From: Streptomyces sp. GS7
Lineage (GTDB): Bacteria; Actinomycetota; Actinomycetes; Streptomycetales; Streptomycetaceae
Reading direction: 5' to 3'
Assembly: GCF_009834125.1 (NCBI RefSeq)
Contig: NZ_CP047146.1
Span: forward strand, 4,209,501 to 4,273,500
DNA: 64,000 nt
In this document: piece by piece, positions 34,017-42,106 of the stretch
Layout of the letters: each line of letters starts with the position of its first letter
Numbering within the stretch: the first letter of the stretch is position 1
Program-made: the position numbers and the translations under genes
Notes under the pieces: generated by a model
What the model was told of the DNA's origin: nothing
What the model saw: the letters and a program-made list of their open reading frames with translations, nothing else
The model's database searches: none

Positions 34017-34718
34017 ATGCGCCGCACAGCCGTGCCTCTACTCCCAGCTCTCTCGGCCCTGCTGTCCGCCGTGCTGACGGCCCCACCGGCCGCCGCCGCG
34101 CCAGGACGCACACCGCACGCCCCGGATCGTCCGGTGATCTTCGTGCACGGCCGGAACGCCGGCCCCGGCGTCTGGGACAGCATGATCCGCCGGCTCACCG
34201 CCGCCGGCAGACCGGCGGACCGTCTCTTCAGCTGGGACTACGACACCTCGCAGTCGGCGAACGAAACCCTCGCCCCGCAACTCCGGACCTACGTCGATCA
34301 GGTGCTGCGGCAAACCGGCGCCGCACAGGTGGACATCGTCGCCCACAGCCTGGGCAGCCTCACCACCCGCTGGTACGTCAAGTTCGGCGAGGGCGTGACC
34401 AAGGTGCGCCACTGGGTGTCCCTGGCCGGACCCAACCACGGCACCCAACTCGCCTGGCTGTGCGCCCCGTACGACCAGGGATGCCGGGACATGACCCCCG
34501 GCTCGTACGTCGTCACCCACCTCAACGAGGGCGGCGAGACACCGGGGCCGGTGCGCTACACCACCCTCTGGTCACGGTGCGACGAGCAGATCTCGCCGCC
34601 GACCAGCACGGCACTGGCCGGAGCCGACAACATCGAGACGCCGTGCCTGAAACACAACGACCTCCTGACCGACCCCACGGTGGCCGACGAGGTGCGCACG
34701 GCCCTCGACTCCGCCTGA
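34017..34718 (+). CDS. Secreted lipase, class 2 / LipA-EstA-like alpha/beta hydrolase
   Basis: 233 residues, ATG 34017 with GGAGGTCCTCCC. Signal peptide LLPALSALLSAVLTAPPAAA with cleavage after AAA. The mature enzyme is a minimal alpha/beta hydrolase: RPVIFVHGRNAGPGVWDSM (oxyanion region), VDIVAHSLGSLTTRWYV (nucleophile Ser111, A-H-S-L-G elbow), LAGPNHGTQLAWLC. Four cysteines suggest disulfides. The family hydrolyses short- to medium-chain triglycerides and esters outside the cell. It belongs to the run of exported proteins. Confidence 0.92.
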   Translation: MRRTAVPLLPALSALLSAVLTAPPAAAAPGRTPHAPDRPVIFVHGRNAGPGVWDSMIRRLTAAGRPADRLFSWDYDTSQSANETLAPQLRTYVDQVLRQTGAAQVDIVAHSLGSLTTRWYVKFGEGVTKVRHWVSLAGPNHGTQLAWLCAPYDQGCRDMTPGSYVVTHLNEGGETPGPVRYTTLWSRCDEQISPPTSTALAGADNIETPCLKHNDLLTDPTVADEVRTALDSA

Positions 34719-34899
34719 CCCAGGCCGTCCTGCACCCCGCACCACCGCGTGGTGGCACCGGCCGGTGCGGTCGGCCGCGGCCGAGGTCGAGCCCGCCGGA
34801 GCGCCCACCGTGAGACGGACGGCGACCCCAGTGGAACCTCCAGCCCCCTCCGTCCCTCTTTCCTCATCGAGCACACGCTCGCCATGGGAAGGGGTACGA

Positions 34900-35718
34900 A
34901 TGAGCCGCCGGGCAGGGATCGGGACTCTCGCGTTGCTGACGCTGGCGGTGTCCGGCTGCGCCGCGGACCCGGACGCGGCCGACGAGGCTCCTCGGCGCAC
35001 CCACGGCAGGAACGGCTCCGGCGGTTTCACCGTGCAGTACCGCACCGGCGGCAAGGACGCGCGCGCCACCACCTACCTCCGATCGCGGCAGGTGCTGGAG
35101 AAGGCGGTGGACCGGCTCAACGACACGGTCACCGTGCCCCGGCGCATCCCCCTGGTCGTCCGCTCCTGCGGGGCGGCCGAACCCGCCTACGACCCGGAGA
35201 CCGGCAGTATCGACTTCTGCGTCGAGCATGTCGGCGAGGTGCGCGAGCACTTCGAGGACACCGGCAAGGACGTGGACGGGGACGAGCGTGCGGCCCGGGT
35301 GACGGGCGTCCTGACGGAGACGGCCTACCACGAAGGCGCCCACGCCCTCATCGACACCCTCGGTCTGCACTTCACCGGCCGCGAGGAGGACGTGGCCGAC
35401 CAGTTCGCCGCCGTGATGCTCGTCCGGCAGGGCCGCTCCGGCGAGGACGGTGCGCTCGCCGCCGCCGCGGACTACGCACTGTCGGCCAAGGAGAACCCCG
35501 CGGACGATACCGATCTGCGGGATGAGCACAGCCTGGACGGTCAGCGGGCCGCGAACTACGCCTGCTACGTCTACGGCGCGCACCCCGCCCGGCACAGAGA
35601 CCTGGTACGCGACGGCACCCTCACCGAGGACCGCGCCGACGGCTGCCCGGACGAATGGAAGCAGGCGAAGAAGGGCTGGGAGATGCTGCTCGGCTCGCAC
35701 TTGAAGAAGCGTCTGTGA
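34900..35718 (+). CDS. DUF4344 metallopeptidase-like lipoprotein
   Basis: 272 residues, ATG 34900 with GGGAAGGGG upstream. Lipoprotein signal GTLALLTLAVSGC (Cys20). The protein has the HExxH zinc motif YHEGAHALID (His144-Glu145, His148), and DVADQFAAVM further on can supply another ligand. This matches the DUF4344 putative metallopeptidase family, whose substrate is unknown. Cys90 and Cys107, then YACYVYGAHP and ADGCPDEW, may form disulfides. It follows the lipase after about 180 bp on the same strand. Confidence 0.85.
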   Translation: MSRRAGIGTLALLTLAVSGCAADPDAADEAPRRTHGRNGSGGFTVQYRTGGKDARATTYLRSRQVLEKAVDRLNDTVTVPRRIPLVVRSCGAAEPAYDPETGSIDFCVEHVGEVREHFEDTGKDVDGDERAARVTGVLTETAYHEGAHALIDTLGLHFTGREEDVADQFAAVMLVRQGRSGEDGALAAAADYALSAKENPADDTDLRDEHSLDGQRAANYACYVYGAHPARHRDLVRDGTLTEDRADGCPDEWKQAKKGWEMLLGSHLKKRL

Positions 35719-35792
35719 CCCCGTGCCCGTACCCCCGGCGGCGGCCGGGGTACGGCGCCCACCCGGCTCGGCCGCTGCCGAAACCGGCTCCA

Positions 35793-36659
35793 CTACAGCG
35801 GTTTCGTGACCTCGCCACGGATTTTCGACGCGGTGTCCGCGAATGCCTGGAGGTCGATCGACGACGGATTCTTCGCCAGGTCCGAGGCATCGGTCTCGGC
35901 GACGTTCCCGCTCGTACTGGAGTCGGCCCACACGCAGTACGGCACCGTGATCTTCTGCCCCATTTTCTCGCGCACATCCACCCCGCAGGTAAGCGAATCG
36001 CCACCGCCGGTCGGGGTGAACTTCTTGTCCGGTACCGCGACATGCGTATTCCCGTCGCGCGTCATTCCCTGGAGGGTGTGGTCGACGGCCTCCTGAGGAT
36101 CGTCGATGGTGCCGTAAAGCCCCAGCATCACCAGTGACTTCGTCCCGCTGGTGTACTGCCCACCCGCCGAAGTCACCCCGTGCGCGTTCGTCCCGTCGTG
36201 CGGTACCGAGGTGTTGGCCTGCTGCGAGATGTCCTTGGCGAGGGTGAAGGTGCCGCCTGCCAGCGTCTTCGGCACCGTGATCCGGAACTTCGGCCCGGAA
36301 GAGCCGCCCGTCGAGCCGCTCCTGTGAATCATGGCGAACGCCGCACTGCCGAGGATGAGTACCCCCGCGATCGCGCCGACGACTCCCCATACTTTCCCGC
36401 TGTTTCCCTTGGGCGGGACCGGCGGCGGCATGCCGGGGCCCTGATATCCGAGCGGGGCCTGCTGCGGCGCACCGTACGGCGTCTGCGGAGCGTTTCCATA
36501 AGGGCCCGGCTGTCCCTGGGGGCCGAAGCCCGGCGGTATCGAAACTCCCGGAACCTGCTGCGGGTACCCGGCCGGCGGGCCGGGCTGGGGCATTCCGCCG
36601 GGTGCGCCGTATCCGGGCGCACCACCGAATCCATAAGGCGGCTGCTGCGGTGTACTCAT
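35793..36659 (-). CDS. Proline/glycine-rich single-pass membrane protein
   Basis: 288 residues from ATG 36659. The first 85 residues are a Pro/Gly/Gln/Tyr-rich disordered cytoplasmic region, then one membrane helix (VWGVVGAIAGVLILGSAAFA), then an extracellular domain with two cysteines (SLTCGVDVREK, VPYCVWAD). This architecture is common in Streptomyces for signal-anchored proteins of unknown function. Convergent with the DUF4344 gene; its promoter faces the methyltransferase gene. Confidence 0.8.
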   Translation of the reverse strand: MSTPQQPPYGFGGAPGYGAPGGMPQPGPPAGYPQQVPGVSIPPGFGPQGQPGPYGNAPQTPYGAPQQAPLGYQGPGMPPPVPPKGNSGKVWGVVGAIAGVLILGSAAFAMIHRSGSTGGSSGPKFRITVPKTLAGGTFTLAKDISQQANTSVPHDGTNAHGVTSAGGQYTSGTKSLVMLGLYGTIDDPQEAVDHTLQGMTRDGNTHVAVPDKKFTPTGGGDSLTCGVDVREKMGQKITVPYCVWADSSTSGNVAETDASDLAKNPSSIDLQAFADTASKIRGEVTKPL

Positions 36660-36730
36660 TCGCTCACTTTACTCAATGCCGAACCCCTGAAATCATGCCG
36701 CCGGCGCTGCCACCCGCCGCGTACCACGCC

Positions 36731-37960
36731 TCACCGGCCGCCGGTCCGCACCAAGCGGACGGCATTGTCCTGGACACGGCCCAACAGGCTCCGCAACTGC
36801 TCGCGTTCGGTCGTCGTGAAACCGTCGTACAGGGCCTCCTCCACACGCTCCTGCACGGCCCAAAGAGACGCGACGGCCTGCCTGCCCTCGCCGGTGATGG
36901 TGAGGTGCGCGGGGTCGTCCGCGGCCGGCGCCACGTAGCCGCGGTCCCGCAGGGGCGCGACCGACGCCGCCAACTCTTCGGAGCCGACGCCGATGTCGCG
37001 CCGCAGCTGTTCCAGTGGGGTGCGCTGCTCGCAGGCGAGCACCATCAGCAGCACGGCCTGGGAGCTGTCCAGATCGCCGATCGCGCGCAACTCGGCGTCG
37101 AAGACCTGCCGGACGAGGTGCGCGCCCGCGGTCAGGTTGCGGCCGAGGGTGTCGGGGATACGGTCGGTCAGCATGGCCAGGATCATCCTCATCCGGAGTT
37201 CGTAGATGCTGATCCCGGTGGCCACACCGACGTTGAGGGACTCCACCGCGCCGGCCATCGGGATCTGTACGACCAGGTCGGCCGCGGCCTGTACGGCGTC
37301 GCTGACCCCCTCGGTCTCGTTGCCGACGACGAGCGCGACCCTGCGTCCGCGCAGCGGCGCCAGCGACTGGAGATGGGTGCCGCGCGGACTGGTCACCACG
37401 ATCTGGAACCCCGCCGCGCGCAGCGCCGCCACCGCACCGGCGGGATCGGCGAACCGGCGGATGCGGCAGTCCAGTACGGTACCCCGGGACGCGTCGACCA
37501 CCCGCCGGGACGACGGATCGGTCGTCTCGTCCGTGAGGACGACGTCGCGCACCCCGAGGGCCCGGGCGGTCCGCACGATGGTGCCCAGGTTCCCCGGATC
37601 GGCGACCCGTTCGCACACCACGGCGAAGTCTCCGTAGGCGTCGGCCTCCTGTGCCGGTCTTGGCAGCTGCGCGACCGCCAGCCAGTCGACCGGTTTCGTG
37701 CCGCCGGTGACCTTGCGCAGCAGGCCGTCGCGCACGCCGTGGACGGGCACCTGCGCATCGCGCAACTCCCCTTCCAGGGAGGCGTCGTGGACTCCCGCCG
37801 CCCGCAGCACATAGTCCAGCCGGGCGCCGGCCGCCCGAGCCTGGCGGATCAGGTCCGCCCCTTCGACCAGGCAGCGGCCCGCGGCGGCCCGGCCGGACCG
37901 GGTGGCCAGCGCGCGGGCCGCGGCGATCCGCGGATCCCTGATCGCGTCAACGGGGTTCAT
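36731..37960 (-). CDS. SpoU/TrmH RNA methyltransferase fused to a MarR-like domain
   Basis: 409 residues. Residues about 1-265 form an SpoU (SPOUT) 2'-O-methyltransferase with an N-terminal substrate-binding domain and the three SPOUT motifs: CERVADPGNLGTIVRTARAL, ALVVGNETEGVS and IPMAGAVESLNVGVATGISI. Residues about 275-409 are a winged helix of MarR type: DSSQAVLLMVLACEQRTPL, GSEELAASVAPLRDRGYVAP, DPAHLTITGEGRQAVASLW, then VQERVEEALYDGFTTTERE. The join is in frame with no sign of a lost stop. Actinobacterial relatives include antibiotic-resistance rRNA methylases, so a drug-sensing methylase is conceivable, but the target RNA is unknown. Confidence 0.85.
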   Translation of the reverse strand: MNPVDAIRDPRIAAARALATRSGRAAAGRCLVEGADLIRQARAAGARLDYVLRAAGVHDASLEGELRDAQVPVHGVRDGLLRKVTGGTKPVDWLAVAQLPRPAQEADAYGDFAVVCERVADPGNLGTIVRTARALGVRDVVLTDETTDPSSRRVVDASRGTVLDCRIRRFADPAGAVAALRAAGFQIVVTSPRGTHLQSLAPLRGRRVALVVGNETEGVSDAVQAAADLVVQIPMAGAVESLNVGVATGISIYELRMRMILAMLTDRIPDTLGRNLTAGAHLVRQVFDAELRAIGDLDSSQAVLLMVLACEQRTPLEQLRRDIGVGSEELAASVAPLRDRGYVAPAADDPAHLTITGEGRQAVASLWAVQERVEEALYDGFTTTEREQLRSLLGRVQDNAVRLVRTGGR

Positions 37961-38025
37961 GAGCGGTCAGGCTAGCGGGCAACTCGCGGCGGAGCGCGGC
38001 GATTTCTCCGCGCCTGCCACCTCAC

Positions 38026-38931
38026 TCAGGCATCGGACGCCGCCCGGCCGGTGATCAGTCCGGCCAACTGCCGTGCGGTCGCGGTGGGGTTGGCGGGGTG
38101 GAGCAGCTCGGTGCGGTGGACCAGGCGCGGTTCGGCGACCGGGACGGCGGCGACGCCGGGCAGCGCGGCGGCCACCGGCAGGGGGAGGGCGGCGAGGCCG
38201 TGGCCGGCGGCGGCCAGCGCGGCGAGGCCGTGCAGGTCGGTTCCGCGGTGGCGGATCCGGGGGCGGAACCCGTCGGCCCGGCAGACGGCGCGCAGCCGCT
38301 CCAAGGGGACGGCGGTGTCGGGCGCGTCGATCCACTGCGCCTGCGCCAGATCCGTCAAGCGCACCGTGCGGCGCCGTGCGAGGGGATGGCCGTCGGGGAA
38401 GAGCACGGTCAGGGGCTCCTCGGCTGCCGCGAGGGTGGTGGCGGGGCCGAGGTCCGGCATCGGCAGCGGATCGTTCGGGGCGGCGGCACCGTCGACGAGG
38501 CCGAGATCGGCGCGCCCGGTGAGCACGTCCGCGATCACCGCGTCCCGGCCCAGCACCCGTACCTCCAGGTCGAGGGCGTGCGTGGCGGAACGCAGACCGG
38601 CCAGGGCCCGGGCAACATCGGGGCCGAGGGCGGCGGGTGAGCTGACGAGGGCCAGCCGGGCGGGGTGCGCGTGGTGCAGGCGGGCGACATCGGCACGGGC
38701 CGCGTCCAGGCGCAGCAGCAGGGCGGGCGCGTGCTCCAGCAGCCGTGCCCCGGCGGGTGTGGGAGCCACCGGGCGGCGCTCGACCAGCCGCGTGCCCAGG
38801 TCGGTTTCGAGCGCGGCGATGTGCTGGGAGACGGCGGACTGGGTGTAGCCGAGCGCCGCGGCGGCTCCGGAGAAGGAGCGCTGATCGAGGACCGCGACGA
38901 AGGTACGCAGCAGATGCGGATCCATGCGCAT
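38026..38931 (-). CDS. LysR family transcriptional regulator
   Basis: About 300 residues. N-terminal HTH: LLRTFVAVLDQRSFSGAAAA followed by GYTQSAVSQHIAALE and the effector-binding domain. The start may be 38931 or the ATG two codons later (38925), which matches the family's usual MDPHLLRTF start. It is divergent from the glutamine-amidotransferase-like gene 71 bp away, the usual arrangement of a LysR regulator and its target. Confidence 0.9.
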   Translation of the reverse strand: MRMDPHLLRTFVAVLDQRSFSGAAAALGYTQSAVSQHIAALETDLGTRLVERRPVAPTPAGARLLEHAPALLLRLDAARADVARLHHAHPARLALVSSPAALGPDVARALAGLRSATHALDLEVRVLGRDAVIADVLTGRADLGLVDGAAAPNDPLPMPDLGPATTLAAAEEPLTVLFPDGHPLARRRTVRLTDLAQAQWIDAPDTAVPLERLRAVCRADGFRPRIRHRGTDLHGLAALAAAGHGLAALPLPVAAALPGVAAVPVAEPRLVHRTELLHPANPTATARQLAGLITGRAASDA

Positions 38932-39002
38932 CAGTATCGCTTATCCGCGATGCACGAATCATCGTTGGACCTGATGCCGAGGTGCGCAGCAGGATGGCTG
39001 CC

Positions 39003-39737
39003 ATGAACGACATCGCACGTATCGCCCTGGTCGGCGATCGCTCCCCGGCAGTCCGCTCCCACACCCGCGTCCCCGCCCTCCTGGAGGCACTGCGCGTACG
39101 CGACGGACTGGACCTGGACGCCTATTGGATACCCACCGAGGACGCCGGCGCGGACCTGACCGGCTTCGACGCGATCTGGGTGCTGCCCGGCAGCCCCTAT
39201 CGCAGCGAATCCGGCGCCCTGGCCGCGATCCGCTCGGCCCGCGAGGGCGGCATCCCCTTCCTCGGCACCTGCGCCGGCTTCCAGCACACGCTGCTGGAGT
39301 TCGCCCGCCATGTCTGCGGTCTGGCCCGGGCCGGCCACGCCGAGAACGACCCGCACGTCGCCGACGAGGACGCCGTGGTGATCCCGCTGGCCTGTTCCCT
39401 GGTCGGTCACGAGGGCACCGTCCGCGTCACCCCCGGCTCCCGGGCTGCCCGACTGCTGGGCGCCGAGCGCACACCGGCGCGCTACCACTGCAACTACGCC
39501 CCCAATCCCCGCCACTTGGACCTGCTGCGCGAGCACGGTCTGACTTTCAGCGGCACCGACGAGTCCGGCGAGGTCCGGATCGCCGAACTGCCCGACCACC
39601 CCTTCTTCCTGGCCACCCTCTACCAGCCCGAACTCGACGGCGACGGCACCCGGGCCCACCCGCTGATCGCCGGCCTGGCCACCGCCGCCGTCGAGCACGC
39701 ACGCACCCGGATCACCGCAGTCCCCGCACCTGCCTGA
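39003..39737 (+). CDS. CTP-synthase C-terminal-region-related protein (class I glutamine amidotransferase fold)
   Basis: 244 residues. A class I glutamine-amidotransferase fold like the glutaminase half of CTP synthase, alone without the synthetase half. Nucleophile region: PFLGTCAGFQHTLLEFAR with Cys90. Where His-x-Glu of the triad is expected the sequence reads TLYQPELDG, so Gln replaces His, as I recall for other members of this stand-alone family. Glutaminase activity is therefore doubtful. Divergent from a LysR gene that probably controls it. Confidence 0.8.
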   Translation: MNDIARIALVGDRSPAVRSHTRVPALLEALRVRDGLDLDAYWIPTEDAGADLTGFDAIWVLPGSPYRSESGALAAIRSAREGGIPFLGTCAGFQHTLLEFARHVCGLARAGHAENDPHVADEDAVVIPLACSLVGHEGTVRVTPGSRAARLLGAERTPARYHCNYAPNPRHLDLLREHGLTFSGTDESGEVRIAELPDHPFFLATLYQPELDGDGTRAHPLIAGLATAAVEHARTRITAVPAPA

Positions 39738-39941
39738 TCCGGCGGACCCGGGCGGGGACGCCACCGCGCGGCGGCCGGCGCGGAGCTGCAGGCCATCTGT
39801 CGGCGGGCGACGTCGCCCTGTCGGTGAGCTGTCGGTGGCCATCGGCAGAGTGAGGGAGCCGAGCGGCGCGCCGGCGCCGTCCACGGACACGGCCGACCGC
39901 CGGCCGCCGCCCCCGCCACACCGTGAGGAAGGTGCGTACGC

Positions 39942-40892
39942 ATGTCATCCGTCGTCCGGCCCGGGCCGTGGGACGTCCACCGGCTCCCGCCCGCCGAGGG
40001 CAAGAACGTCCTGGTCACCGGCGGGAACGCGGGTATCGGGTACTTCGTCGCCGAGCAACTCGCCGCCGCCGGAGCCGCCGTCGTGCTCGGCAGCCGGGAC
40101 GCGGCCAGGGCCGCTGCCGCCATGGCGGCGATCCGCTCCCGCGTCCCCGGCGCACGCGTACGTCACCTCCCCCTCGACCTCGCCGATCTCGCCTCGCTCA
40201 GGACCTGCGTCGACGCCCTGGAGCTGGACCGGCTCGACGCGGTGGTCCACAACGCCGGTGTCCTGCTCGACGAGCCGCGGCGCCGGGAAACCAAGGACGG
40301 CCACGAGCTGACGTTCGGCGTCAACCACCTCGGGCACTTCGCACTGACCGGCTGGCTCGCCCCCCTGCTCTCGGCCGCGCCCGCGGCCCGCGTCGTCACC
40401 ACCGGAAGCTTCGTGGCCAAGTCCGCGCCACTCGACTTCGACGACCTCCACAGCACCCGCGACTACCGGCCCAAGCGCACCTACGCGCGGGCGAAACTGG
40501 CGCAGATGCTCTTCGGCTTCGAACTCGACCGCCGGCTGCGTGCCGCCGGCGACACCACCCTGAGCGTGGTGAACCACCCCGGCGGCGCGCTGGACTCCCT
40601 CACCCCCGCGCGCCCGCCCGTGCACCACCGCACCACCGGCGAACGACTGCGCGGCCTGCCCGCCGGCGTCGTGGTCCAGGGCAAGGACGCCGGTGCCTGG
40701 CCCGCCGTCCGGGCCGTCCTCGACCCCTCGGCGACCGGCGGGCAGCTGTGGGGGCCCCGGGTGCTGGGACTGCGCGGCGCACCCGCACCCGAACAGGTCC
40801 GCGGTCACTTGGCCGACCGTACCGCCGCGGCGCGACTGTGGGCGGTCAGCTGCGAACTGACCGGCGTCGACCCCGCATTCCGCCGCCCATGA
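39942..40892 (+). CDS. Short-chain dehydrogenase/reductase
   Basis: 316 residues, ATG 39942 with GAGGAAGG upstream. Cofactor motif VLVTGGNAGIGYFVAEQL, NAG motif (HNAGVL), catalytic serine in VTTGSFVAK and TYARAKLAQ (Tyr-x-x-x-Lys). Resembles the retinol-dehydrogenase/WW-oxidoreductase-like SDRs with long C-termini. NADP preference is likely from the basic residue after the second strand (GSRDAARA). Substrate unknown; no operon partner. Confidence 0.9.
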   Translation: MSSVVRPGPWDVHRLPPAEGKNVLVTGGNAGIGYFVAEQLAAAGAAVVLGSRDAARAAAAMAAIRSRVPGARVRHLPLDLADLASLRTCVDALELDRLDAVVHNAGVLLDEPRRRETKDGHELTFGVNHLGHFALTGWLAPLLSAAPAARVVTTGSFVAKSAPLDFDDLHSTRDYRPKRTYARAKLAQMLFGFELDRRLRAAGDTTLSVVNHPGGALDSLTPARPPVHHRTTGERLRGLPAGVVVQGKDAGAWPAVRAVLDPSATGGQLWGPRVLGLRGAPAPEQVRGHLADRTAAARLWAVSCELTGVDPAFRRP

Positions 40893-40987
40893 CGAGGAGG
40901 GAAGCGGAGGGACGGGGGACGAGGGGGAACGAGCCCGGCACGTGGCCCTGAGCCCGGTGCCCGGTCGTGTGCCTGGCCTGTCCGCCC

Positions 40988-41350
40988 CTACTGCTGGGGG
41001 TGGCTCAGACGGTACGAGCCCGCCAGATCCCGGACCTCCGCCGAGGTGACCACCTCGTAGGCATCCTGCCCGGGCAGGTGCTTGCCGAGCAGGGCCAGCA
41101 CGCCGTCGGACAGCCGCGCCTTCAGCTCCTCGGACCGCCCCGGCAGCAGCCCCACGTCCACATGCACGAAGCCGACCTGCGCACCGTCCCGGTCGCCGAC
41201 GCAGGTCTCGGCGACCGGACGGAAGAACGTCTTGCACGCACCGGCCGAGCCGGTTTCCTCCACCACCATCGGGTGCAGCTCCCGCACGAAGGCCTGCCGG
41301 TCGAAGACACCGGCCAACTGTGCGGAGTAGTCGACGGTGATATGCGGCAT
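40988..41350 (-). CDS. 5-carboxymethyl-2-hydroxymuconate isomerase-like protein
   Basis: 120 residues from ATG 41350 (GAGAGG upstream), giving the start MPHITVDYSAQLAG. Pro2 immediately after Met is the catalytic base of the tautomerase superfamily, and the length fits the CHMI branch (trimeric homoprotocatechuate-pathway isomerase). FVHVDVGLLPGRSEELKARL is typical. The pathway's other genes are absent; the nearby FAD monooxygenase could act on a related aromatic compound. Confidence 0.85.
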   Translation of the reverse strand: MPHITVDYSAQLAGVFDRQAFVRELHPMVVEETGSAGACKTFFRPVAETCVGDRDGAQVGFVHVDVGLLPGRSEELKARLSDGVLALLGKHLPGQDAYEVVTSAEVRDLAGSYRLSHPQQ

Positions 41351-41562
41351 GAGGGACCTCTCGCGTGTGCGTTCGCTATGCACCTATCCTCGTCGATGCC
41401 TTCGCCCGGAGTTCACGGAGCCCCCCCGTAAACGGCAGCGCACACCCGTGGCCCTTCGGCCCCTGCCTCGCGGGCAACCGCTCTCCCGCAGCGTCGAGCA
41501 GGACGCGTGCCAGTTCCTGCGGCCGGCAGAACATCGGCGGTTCCCGGTGGGCCGCCACCTCG

Positions 41563-42024
41563 TCAACGACGTCCGGGCCACGGCGCGGCCGCCGGCGGGG
41601 CGAGCTTGGCGAGGGCCTCGTCGACGGCCTGGCCGAGTTCGTCGCGGAGCGGGGCACATTCGCGGACCGGGTCGGTCTTCGGGCAGGTCAGCAGGTGTTC
41701 CAGGATCCGCTGGGCGGCCTGTAGATGCTCGATGCGGCCCTTGATGGCCCCGATCGAGGTGGTCAGCACCTCGCGGCCGGGGGGCTGATCGGCGGCCGGG
41801 GTCTCGGTGATCAGCGTGGCGGTGTCGGCCAGGCTCACCAGGCCGCGATGGTGCAGACGCTGGATGAGCGCGAGCCGGAGCAGCTCGGCGTGGCCGTAGT
41901 GGCGCACGTTCCCGCGGCGTTCGGCTGCGGGGAGGAGGCCCAGGTCGTCGTAGTAACGCAAGGTGGATACCGGCACGTTGAAGCATCGGGCGGTCTGACT
42001 GATCGAGTAGCGCGCGTCTCCCAT
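41563..42024 (-). CDS. MerR family transcriptional regulator
   Basis: 153 residues from ATG 42024. N-terminal MerR HTH: RYSISQTARCFNVPVSTLRY then YDDLGLLPAAERRGNVRHYG and a coiled-coil dimerisation helix. The C-terminal part is short with Cys (TCPKTDP, RECAPLRDEL), so a small organic effector or metal is possible. Divergent from an FAD monooxygenase; a perfect CTCAAG-N4-CTTGAG dyad lies between the two. Confidence 0.9.
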   Translation of the reverse strand: MGDARYSISQTARCFNVPVSTLRYYDDLGLLPAAERRGNVRHYGHAELLRLALIQRLHHRGLVSLADTATLITETPAADQPPGREVLTTSIGAIKGRIEHLQAAQRILEHLLTCPKTDPVRECAPLRDELGQAVDEALAKLAPPAAAPWPGRR

Positions 42025-42038
42025 GGGTCGATGTTGCA

Positions 42039-42054
42039 CTCAAGTCGGCTTGAG
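42039..42054. promoter_or_regulatory. MerR operator dyad
   Basis: CTCAAG-TCGG-CTTGAG is a perfect 6-4-6 inverted repeat between merR and the FAD monooxygenase gene. On the plus strand TTGCAC (42034-42039) sits at its left edge and a GAGGCT sequence 19 bp further on could be the -10, giving the stretched spacer MerR activators untwist. It probably activates the monooxygenase and autoregulates merR. Confidence 0.65.
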
Positions 42055-42106
42055 CGGGGAGGCTGGTCGCCGATCACCCGCAAACCGCGAAGGGAGCGTG
42101 CCGACG

